DNA from: Solea solea
Taxonomy: Eukaryota > Chordata > Actinopteri > Pleuronectiformes > Soleidae
DNA length: 64,000 nucleotides
Reading direction: 5' to 3'
NCBI RefSeq assembly: GCF_958295425.1
Contig: NC_081144.1
Location: forward strand, 26,154,827-26,218,826
A model generated the notes under the pieces. The model was not told the origin of the DNA and did not search any database. It was given only the letters and a program-made list of their open reading frames with translations. Shown piece by piece: positions 54,981 through 64,000 of the stretch. The number at the start of each line of letters is the position of its first letter. Within the stretch, counting starts at the first letter, position 1. The position numbers and the translations under genes are program-made.

Positions 54981-55786
54981 TTGGCTCGCTTCCTGTCACC
55001 TGTGATCAGAGTCCCTGAGTTACACATCATCAGATCATCGTCGGACAAAGACACACAAGTGATTTCTCGTCATTTTCTCGTCTCGTGTTCCTTCCTTCCT
55101 TCCTTCCTTCCTTCCTTCCTTCCTTCCTTCCTTCCTTCCCTCGCCTCTTGTTCCCCCGAGGCCTCGTCGTGACAGCGAACACCGGCAGAGAAATAAAAAT
55201 CCACTTCCTCCCGCAACAAAAGTGATATTTATGCCAGGAGGGTGTTGTGAGGGGGACGGCAGGTTAGCGTGTTCCAGAGGGAGCGCGGAGGGTTGGTGGT
55301 TTCCCGGGGAACAACCTGGGAGGCTTTTAAACGTCGCTCGGGGACAGACGGCAGGTAGGCAGGTAGAGGACAATGGCGGCTCCCCCGGGAGCGGCAGGCT
55401 GAGCCGCGGCCGCTCCACATCCTGTTCTTTAGAAAACTCAGAGAAAGCAATCGCGACACCAGATCTGAAGGGGAACTAGGGTGGAGGAGGTGGAGATTAA
55501 GTGGACAAAAACGGTGTTTATTGACTGAATATAGGTGAGTTTGCACTCAACAGCCACTTTATTAGGTACACAGGAGTTCAGTCTGATTTTTCACCCAGCG
55601 AACTGACAATATCTATTTATATTATATTTCTCTGACATGTGAGCGAATAGTGATTTGATTTGCGACGTGATTCCGCCTCAGGTCATGTGGTCTGTACCAC
55701 GAGAGAGACCATTTAAATGGACCAGTAAACACAAGAAGAACAGTGCAAATAAAAGTAGTATCATCTTGTGGTTCAAAATGTTCCAA
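53806..55786. other. lgr6 intron 1, microsatellite-rich stretch
   Basis: (GT)n at 54048-54088; GTGAGCGGTGTGTG units at 54188-54342; (CTGT)n at 54497-54526; GACAGA at 54620-54680; (GAGT)n at about 54812-54880; (GT)n at 54940-54979; (TTCC)n at 55088-55138. A GC-richer patch at 55140-55420 has no supported exon. Confidence 0.55.
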
Positions 55787-56035
55787 GTTTGTAAAGCACT
55801 CACTCTCCTACACCAAAATCCACAGAGAACATCAGTGATTTTAGCTGCTGGTCCTCTGCTGCCTCGTGTGGTCACTTTGTGTCACTGAAGTGACAAAATA
55901 AGACATTTGAACTTAGTGATGGAGGCAGCAGTGGATCAACAACTCCTGAAAATCACTGTGTGTGTGTGAGTGAGTGTGTGTTTGTGTGTGTGTGGTTTAC
56001 ACTGTAACACAAACTTAACGTAAGTTTCCAGTGAG
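55787..56035. repeat. Family A palindromic MITE with GT expansion
   Basis: The left end 'gtaaagcactcactctccta', 'tggtcctctgctgcctcgtg', 'gaggcagcagtggatcaaca' and 'actcctgaaaatcactg' are followed by (GT)n replacing part of the right terminus, then 'acacaaacttaacg'. Confidence 0.8.
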
Positions 56036-56269
56036 TTTGTCTTTTTTGGACCAATCGTTATAACACAAGTCACTGTAAGTCACATTGTGCTTGTACCTAA
56101 TAAAGTGGCAGCGAGTGTTTGTTCCGTGTGACGACACCGGGGCAGGAATGTGCTCCCGGTGACGTGAGGTTGAAGGGTGAAAGGTCGTTTTCTGACTGAG
56201 AGGATTCAGAAAGGCTGCATGGCCCAGATTCCTGGTCAGCCCCCTTTCCAACCTTGGAAGTCTATGGGA

Positions 56270-56311
<42 letters not shown>

Positions 56312-56393
56312 CACAACAGAGCAGCCATTGTCCTGTTCTGGACAAATGTCCCCAACTGTGCTGGTGCACATACACGAGCCACAAACACTGTCA
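56036..56393. other. lgr6 intron 1 between two family A copies
   Basis: Contains (GT)n at 56271-56307. No gene is seen. Confidence 0.45.
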
Positions 56394-56505
56394 TGGTTTA
56401 TAAACCACTCACTCTCCCACACCAAAGTCAGTGATTTCAGCTTGTGATGGAGGCAGCAGTGGATCTCTATGGACTTTGGTGTGGGAGAGTGAGTGCTTTA
56501 CAAAG
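56394..56505. repeat. Family A MITE, internally deleted copy
   Basis: Both termini are present ('ccactcactctcccacacca' and 'actttggtgtgggagagtg') but only about 50 bp of the core remains ('gatggaggcagcagtggatc'). It defines the two inverted ends of the family. Confidence 0.85.
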
Positions 56506-56759
56506 TCAACTTTATTTAAACAGCCCAAAATTTAAGAGCTGAAGAGTCATGAGTCACATTTGTTATGAGCAAAAGAAACGAATAATACAATTATGTGTGT
56601 ATGTGTGTGTCTGTGTGTGTCTGTGTGTGTGTGTGTGTGTGTGTAAGACACATGCCTATCAACATGGATCTGTGTGTGTGTGTGTGTGTTCCTGTCTGAG
56701 TATCTCTGTGAGGACCAAAAAAAGCTATACAGGGAGTGAGGACATTTGATCTGGGGCTC
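56506..56759. other. GT microsatellite stretch
   Basis: (GT)n with ATGTGT and CTGTGT interruptions at about 56594-56645 and 56670-56690. Nothing else is recognised. Confidence 0.5.
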
Positions 56760-57898
56760 GCAACCTTTCAGGGAGTTAAGCTCTTAGTTGTGATAGTTAA
56801 GGTTAAGCTCTTAGTTATGATAGTTAAGGTTAAGGTTAAGCTCTTAGTTGTGATAGTTAAGGTTAAGCTCTTAGTTATGATAGTTAAGGTTAAGGTTAAG
56901 GTTAGGCTCTTAGTTGTGATGGTTAAGGTTAAGCTCTTAGTTGTGATGGTTAAGGTTAGGCTCTTAGTTGTGATGGTTAAGGTTAGGCTCTTAGTTGTGA
57001 TGGTTAAAGTTAGGGTCTTAGTTATGATGGTTAAGGTTAAGCTCTTAGTTGTGATGGTTAAGGTGATGCTCTTAGTTGTGATGGTTAAGGTTAAGCTCTT
57101 TGTTGTGGTGGTTAAGGTTAGGCTCTTAGTTGTGATGATTAAGGTTAAGCTCTTAGTTGTGATGGTTAAGGTTAAGCTCTTAGTTGTGATGGTTAATGTT
57201 AAGCTCTTAGTTGTGATGGTTAAGGTTACGCTCTTAGTTGTGATAGTTAAGGTTAAGCTCTTAGTTGTGATGGTAAAGGTTGGGCTCTTAGTTGTGACGG
57301 TTAAGGTAAGGCTCTTAGTTATGATGGTTCAGGATAAGCTCTTAGATGTGATGTTAAGGTTAAGCTCTTAGTTGTGATAGTTAAGGTTAAGCTCTTAGTT
57401 GTGACGGTTAAGGTTAAGCTCTTAGTTGTGATGGTTAAGCTCTTAGGTGTGATGGTTAAGGTTAGGCTCTTAGTTTTGATGGTTAAGGTTAAGCTCTTAG
57501 GTGTGACGGTTAAGGTTAAGCTCTTAGTTGTGATGGTTAAGGTTAAGCTCTTTGTTGTGATGGTTAACGTTAAGCTCTTAGTTGTGATGGTTAAGGTTAA
57601 GCTCTTAGTTGTGATGGTTAAGGTTAAGCTCTTAGGTGTGATGGTTAAGGTTAGGCTCTTAGTTGTGATGGTTAAGGTTAGGCTCTTAGTTTTGATGGTT
57701 AAGGTTAAGCTCTTAGTTGTGATGGTTAAGGTTTGGGTCTTAGTTGTGATGGTAATGTTAAGCTCTTAGTTGTGATTGATAAGGTTAGGCTCTTAGTTGT
57801 GATGGTTAAGGTTAAGCTCTTAGGTGTGATGGTTAAGGTTAAGCTCTTAGTTGTGATGGTTAGGTTAAGCTCTTAGTTGTGATGGTTAAGGTTAAGCT
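56760..57898 (+). repeat. 27-bp minisatellite, TTAAGGTTAAGCTCTTAGTT unit
   Basis: About 42 units of 'ggttaaggttaagctctt' plus 'agttgtgat' run for 1.14 kb, with GTTAGG, GTGACGG and an early 33-bp length variant. The multiple-of-three period gives two long open frames of VKLLVVMVK-type residues (56736-57371, 57374-57769). These are judged non-genic. Confidence 0.92.
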
Positions 57899-57918
57899 AG
57901 GGAATGCATTATGTCATG

Positions 57919-57956
<38 letters not shown>

Positions 57957-58052
57957 CACAGCAGCAGCAGCAGCAGTTGTGTTGCGGCTGGCAGAGTGCA
58001 GGTGATGACTCGTGAGAGCTAATGATACTTAATGGCATTTCCAACTGACTAA

Positions 58053-58085
<33 letters not shown>

Positions 58086-60837
58086 AACACACACACCCAC
58101 CCACACTGATGGTTAATGGTCTGTCCGATCTCGCTGTGTAACTTCGGTGACTCGTGGGAGCTAAAGGGAACAAATAAGAATATTGATTCCAATACGTAAG
58201 GAAGGTACAATATATCACTATAATATGTTCAGATGAATAGACGTGGCATTATCATCCATAGTGTTTTGATATTCTCTTAACCCCTGACACACGTGCACAC
58301 ACGTGCACACACGTGCACACACGTGCACACACACACTTGATGCATGTGTAACCTCACAGGAATGTCCAGAAGGTGGACGACGATGTAGAAAACAGAAGGT
58401 GAGGAGACAAATGAGGAAGGAAAAGGAAAGACTGATGATAAAGAGAGTCTTAATTTAACTGACCTGAGTGCAGAAACAGCAGTCAGGGTCACTGCGCTGG
58501 CATAAGGCAATCAGATTACTTATTACTACAGGAGCAGAGAGAACACACGTGCATTTTCCATCTGTTGTTAAAGGAGGCTGAAGGGAATTATGCTCCGGTC
58601 TCTATAACACGTCTAAAAAGCAGCGGTGAAAAGAGGAAATCTGGACTTTTTACACGAGTGGCAAAGAGCCAAACTAAATCTCTTTAAACCAGCAGCAGCA
58701 GCAGCAGCAGCAGCCACATGTCCTCACTGCTACGGGGTAACATTTCAGCGAGCGCTGATCTAGGATCAGTTCTAGATGTTATCCATGGATACGGTTGAAT
58801 GTACGCAGCAGATGAGCCGAGTGTGGATCAGCGACTCACTCACTGTGTCCTCCTGTTTCTGCCATTCAACCAAATGAAGTCATAACTGAGCCTGACACTA
58901 ACGCTCATCACGTTTCATTGACTGCTGCTGAGAATCTGCCTTTAAATCAACACACACAGTCACACACAGTCACACACGATCCACCTTTCAGGATTTGTGG
59001 AAAAGTGGGGAAATGAAGCATTCTTATTGTGGGCTGTCACCACTGCCCCCTACTGTCTGTTAGTGGAAAACCAGCCTTGCAAGATCAGGGCTGCCGACCC
59101 GGATCGCAAAGTCTTTCAAAGGTCTTGCGAGAAACACAAATTGCTTCACAGCACTTCACATAACCAGTGTTTCCATCCCAGCATGGTTCGGTTTGGACTG
59201 GTAAAGTCCTGGTTCAGGCTTGTGTCGACTGGGAACAGTATTAGCTGGCCTAGCTCCACCTGGACCATACCATACTATTAACTCAAAGGAAGCGTGCTAA
59301 CAGGGAATAGTTTGGGCCGGTTATTTTGGTACTATTAATATATTAGTTAATATATGATGATTACTAGTACATATATTACATTATATTACTAGTAATATGT
59401 ACCATGGACATGGACAGGGACATGAACATGAACATGGACATGGACATGAACATGAACATGAACATGAACATGAACATGGACTTGGACAGGGACATGGACT
59501 TGGTCATGGACTTGGACATGTTGGACAATGTTGATATAATTATTACTGTTTTGATAATGGACTGATCGCAGTGCTTTTTTTGTAGAATTATCATTTTTAT
59601 GGTTTTATGATGGTAAAAAACAACAGATTTCACCAAAGTAAGACGAGTAGGAGTAAGAAAGAAAAGATAATGAAACGTTTTTTCTGGTTGTTTTTACTCC
59701 GTGTTTGGCACATGTCATGTGACAAACATATATGACGGCCAAACTGCAGATTAACGGACTGCGAGTTCCCTCGCTGGCTTCCAGGGTTTTTGTCCGACCC
59801 ACAACAGCTGCCTGTCAGTCCGTCCACATGTTGGAGTCAGTGTCGTATGTTGTGAAGCGCCGACTGTTCCGACGCTTCCTGTTCCATTACTTAAGTGCTT
59901 GACCTTTCACCCCCACTCACCCCAACCCCTCCTCCTCCATCGCATGACAGTGTGTGTGTGTGTGGGAGGACAAGGAATGGACAGAAGAGTGTGTTCATGC
60001 ACGTGTGTATGTACCAGCGTATGAATCAGTCCCAGGGGCATGAATGTGTTTCCCATGACATGGACTCAGACTAAACAGCCGCTCTCTCCACCCAGACATC
60101 CGCCTGTCACACACACACATCACCCTTTTTTCTTTCCTCTGGCCTTGTTATCTCGTCTCTTCCCTCCCTCCCTCTGTTTTCTCTGTCCCTGGCCTTTTGT
60201 GGCGGCGAAACCCTCCACGTCCAGGTGAAAGACGCCTCCCTCGCTCTCCCTTTGTGCCACGGTGAATGAGACGGGGAGAGAATAAGAGAGGCAGAGATAA
60301 AGCGAGAGAGAGTGGCTTCGGACACAAAAGGCGGTGTACCCCTCCCAGGAAGTCTGAGAGAGCAGGAGAGAGAGAAATCTTTAGAGGAAGGAGGAGCATT
60401 GTACCCTCCTTCCTGACTCTTTGTGTGTGTGTGCGTGTGTGTGTGTAAACTCCTGTGTGTGTGTGTGTGAGACTGTGAGGGGGGAAACTAAAAGCCAAAG
60501 CAAGTCATTTTATTCAGATTGAAAAAAAGCAAAGACAATTAGACCTCACCCACACACACACACACACACACACACAGGCAACCGCTTAGGCCGTCTTTAA
60601 GGCGGCGCCCGAGCTTTGACTCCCGCTCACATTGTGTGGATCAAAGATCTCCTTTCATCGATGCCTTAACTGTTTGAAAGAGCTCAGCAGCAAAGATTCA
60701 GTCTAAATCCAGCTGAAGACATTACTGTCAGGTGTGGCTCCAACACCGCTGCTGAACGCACACACATGCTCCTGCCCCGCGGGCCAGACCTGTGCAGAGT
60801 CTAAAGATCTATCACTCTAATGTTCCACACAACACAC
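57899..60837. other. lgr6 intron 1, mixed unique sequence and microsatellites
   Basis: (GT)n at 57922-57955, (CAG)n at 57960-57976, (CA)n at about 58053-58098, ACGTGCACAC units at 58290-58332, (CAG)n at 58691-58714, ACATGRACATG units at 59401-59520 and (CA)n at 60551-60577. 59155-59290 loosely resembles a family C terminus. No exon is found. Confidence 0.5.
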
Positions 60838-61524
60838 AACGGACTCATCAACACCGGACTCATCAACACCGGACTCATCAACACCGGACTCATCAACACC
60901 GGACTCATCAACACCGGACTCATCAACACTGAACACTGGACTCATCAACACTGGACTCATCAACACTGAACACTTGACTCATCAACACTGGACTCATCAA
61001 CACCGGACTCATCAACACCGGACTCATCAACACTGAACACTGGACTCATCAACACTGGACTCATCAACACTGAACACTTGACTCATCAACACTGGACTCA
61101 TCAACACCGGACTCATCAACACTGAACACTGGACTCATCAACACCGGACTCATCAACACTGAACACTGGACTCATCAACACCGGACTCATCAACACTGAA
61201 CACTGGACTCATCAACACCGGACTCATCAACACCGGACTCATCAACACTGGACTCATCAACACCGGACTCATCAACACTGAACACTGGACTCATCAACAC
61301 CGGACTCATCAACACCGGACTCATCAACACTGGACTCATCAACACCGGACTCATCAACACTGAACACTGGACTCATCAACACCGGACTCATCAACACCGG
61401 ACTCATCAACACTGGACTCATCAACACTGAACACCGGACTCATCAACACCGGACTCATCAACACTGGACTCATCAACACTGAACACCGGACTCATCAACA
61501 CTGAACACTGGACTCATCAACACT
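60838..61524. repeat. 15-bp minisatellite CCGGACTCATCAACA
   Basis: About 40 units of CCGGACTCATCAACA or CTGGACTCATCAACA, with periodic 'ctgaaca' inserts that make 22-bp variants. Blocks of three or four units recur in the same order, so there is a higher-order pattern. Confidence 0.92.
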
Positions 61525-62349
61525 GTATTAGTAGTAGTATCTTACTTTACCATCAGGTGGCGGTACAAGTCTGGACACAGAGACTGACTGCCAAATAATG
61601 AGCTATTCTTTATATCCACCAACAGACTGACTGCCAAATAATGAGCTATTCTATTCTAAACATTCTAAAGTCAGAGAGTCAAGGTTGAGATGGTTTGGTC
61701 AGAGAAAGACCACAGAGTAGGTTCATGGATGTTGGGAAGGAGGACACGAGGACAGTTGGTGTCACAAGTGAGAGGACAAGATGGACAGATGGTGTCACAG
61801 AAGAGGACACAAGTGAGAGGACAGATGGTGTCACAGAAGAGGACACAAGTGAGAGGACAAGATGGAGGCAGATGGTGGCGACCCCTAAAGAGAGAAGCTG
61901 AAAGAAGAATCCACAGATTAACCCCAACTCTCGAGTTCTGAGGAAACTGAAATGTTTGTCTCCACCTGAGTGAAGGAGAGAGAGAGCAGAGGAGGAAGGA
62001 AGGACGGAAGGAAGGAAGGAAGGAAGACCTGGGGGTGTAATGATTGTGTGTGTGGTATATGTCAGAGAGATAATGATGAGAAACAGTGTAATGCTGTTTG
62101 TTTCCACGCTCTCGCTCCAACAACAGGAACTTTTCTCCAAAAACACTTCTTTTCTTGTTGTTTTTTGACTTTAGATTGAAAGATTTTCCTCGTCTGAGGT
62201 GAAACATTGAGTCGTGTCTGTCAGACACCTGAGCGCTGATCACATCTGTGCTGCTCTCAGGGCACATTCACTCACCAGGGTGGTCCATCATCATCACCAT
62301 CATCATCATACTGTACAGCACCGCACAGATCCCAGCCAGAGGCCTGCAG

Positions 62350-62384
<35 letters not shown>

Positions 62385-62780
62385 CGGGCTTCCAGTTTGA
62401 AACTGGCTACAATGGAGCTACGGGCTCATTCACACCCACACACACACACACACACACACACATTTCCTTTGATCTCAGCGCTGATAACATACTTCAGTAG
62501 TCGTGTTGACGGCGAGGAGGAAACGCAGCGATGAATCGCATTATTGTAACTGCTGGACTGTGTAACACACACACGCACACACACGCACACACACACACAC
62601 GCACGCACACACACACACGCACACACACACACACACGCTCCAGCTGAAAGCTGAAACACAGATGCAGGGAAAGTGTGAGAGTGAACGAACGTGAACCTCT
62701 GCTTCGTCATGCATCTGTTCCACCAGCCTTAAAGGGATCATTCGTTTTTGAAGTGGTTATTGTGTGAGGTTTGTATAGTC

Positions 62781-62822
<42 letters not shown>

Positions 62823-62927
62823 AACAACAACAACAACAGATTTTTGGCAACTTAATAAAAGATTCACCTGATATAATCTATCTCATTTTAAGTCTATACA
62901 CTACTTGAAGATGGGTTAGACAGACGT
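61525..62927. other. lgr6 intron 1, duplications and microsatellites
   Basis: 'agactgactgccaaataatg' is duplicated (about 61580 and 61625). GAGGACA-rich 30-40-bp units recur at 61740-61875 ('gatggtgtcacagaagagga'). (GT)n at 62352-62382, (CA)n at 62434-62461 and 62567-62636, (CAA)n at 62782-62838. No exon is seen. Confidence 0.5.
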
Positions 62928-63180
62928 TTGTAAAGCACTCACTCTCCCACACCAAAATCCAGAGAGAAAATCAGTGATTTTAGCTGCTGGTCCTCTGCTG
63001 CCTCAAGTGGTCACTTTGTGTCACTGAGGTCAATCTGAACGTTGGATTTCAAACACTGAAGTGACAAAATAAGACATTTGAACTTAGTGATGGAGGCAGC
63101 AGTGGATCAACAACTCGTGTGTGTGTGTGTGGGGGGGGGGAGTGGTTTACAAACTTCAGTTTCCTGTTAGAAAAGTGTGT
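62928..63180. repeat. Family A palindromic MITE, most complete copy
   Basis: 'gtaaagcactcactctccca' starts the left terminus; the core runs 'gctggtcctctgctgcctca', 'cactgaggtcaatctgaacg', 'cactgaagtgacaaaataag', 'gaggcagcagtggatcaaca'. The right terminus is damaged by a GT/G run and ends 'gtttacaaacttcagtttcc'. Confidence 0.85.
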
Positions 63181-64000
63181 CTAACACTCTAACGATAAAG
63201 ACGTGAACATGTGACTTAGATATCAGAGCCTTCAACTGACGTAGGTTTTATTAACTGAGTCTTTTGTTAAGTAGCTAAAATGATGTTTTCTTCCTGTTTC
63301 TGTTTTGGTTAAAACAATTATAAAGTTGTCTGACATGATACAGAATCATTTCATTGATCTGTTGATGACCATATTTTCGCTGCTAATCAAAGACTTTTCT
63401 CACCTTCAATTTTGGATTAAATTCAGAGAAAATAAAGAAATATTAATCTATCGTTAACGAAAACTGTTGCACACTCAAAAACAGGGGTACAACACTTCAA
63501 CTGTTCCCAAATCACAAAGGCATTCCCACATAATTATTCCTTTTTAAGTTGACCACATGATTTAGCTTGTTATTCGTGCAAATGAATGGTCAAAATATAA
63601 TGATTGTTTGGACAATTATTGTACATTTTTGTCTCTTTAAAAGAAAGCCAGAAATGTACAGTGGGTATTTCTGCACCTCACACAACCCCGCTTATAAAAC
63701 CCCCCAAACGATCCCTTTAAGACCTGCTGTTTGCCACGATTACTCGATTAATCACAGCATCAATCAGTCAAATATCCAGGGCTTTACCTTCATGCTGAGC
63801 CAAAGACGAGAAACACTATCACAGCATGTTGTGTTTTTCACAGAAAAGTCACAGAAAAATTTAAGTTTTTTGTTTTCTTTCTTTCTTTCTTTCTTTCTTT
63901 CTCTCTTTCTTTCTCTCTTTCTTCTGCAACTGTTTAAATATTGGCCCTCATTTCACACAAGCTACCGTGATTAAACGCACGAATTACATGCGAGCACATG
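63181..64000. other. Right edge, lgr6 intron 1
   Basis: AT-rich sequence with a (CTTT)n tract at 63876-63923. No exon is recognised before the window ends. Confidence 0.45.

Noticed and set aside
55140..55480. GC-rich patch as an internal promoter or exon
   Set aside because: GC content is higher, but no convincing splice sites, conserved peptide or core promoter motif were found.
58997..59281. 94-codon plus-strand frame as lgr6 exon 2
   Set aside because: No leucine-rich repeat pattern and no proper splice phase; part of it resembles a family C end.

Overview
The window looks like nuclear DNA from a percomorph-type teleost fish. It has intron-containing vertebrate genes with GT-AG splice sites, dense (CA)n tracts, Tx1- and L2-like LINE fragments, tRNA-derived SINEs and many short MITE-like elements. 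The species cannot be fixed from the sequence. Less than 5% of the window is coding. No prokaryotic, viral or CRISPR feature is visible.

Genes from left to right. (1) A patatin-like phospholipase, best matched to PNPLA1, lies on the minus strand. Eight exons were read from 10807 down to 8366, and the 3' end is uncertain. (2) etv7, an interferon-linked ETS repressor related to ETV6/TEL, lies on the minus strand. Its start codon is at 37675 and its stop at 13323. Seven coding exons join in frame to 312 residues, with a PNT domain, a linker and a complete ETS domain. (3) A small class-I SAM-dependent methyltransferase (211 aa, three exons) lies on the plus strand at 39342-41023. (4) Exon 1 of lgr6, an R-spondin receptor of the LGR family, lies on the plus strand at 47281-47510. 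The rest of lgr6 is beyond the right edge, so its first intron exceeds 16 kb. PNPLA1 and ETV7 are also close neighbours on human 6p21, which supports both calls.

The most striking feature is the 17.2-kb etv7 intron between the two exons that encode the ETS domain (17843-35076). About 16.2 kb of it is one 19/23-bp minisatellite with higher-order repeats of about 2.1-2.3 kb, broken near one end by a 5'-truncated LINE. The next etv7 intron is also mostly satellite: a GACAAAGACGACAGAGA-type repeat lies at both ends, and a Tx1 LINE and a hAT-like MITE sit between. The 5' end of etv7 has a perfect GAS/STAT site and two ISRE cores within about 90 bp, as expected for an interferon-stimulated gene.

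The remaining sequence is repeats. A palindromic MITE (family A here) occurs at least nine times. Other dispersed repeats are families B, C and D. There are also several separate minisatellites with 10-, 15-, 19-, 24-, 27- and about 52-bp units. Many long open frames across these arrays are low-complexity artefacts and were not annotated.
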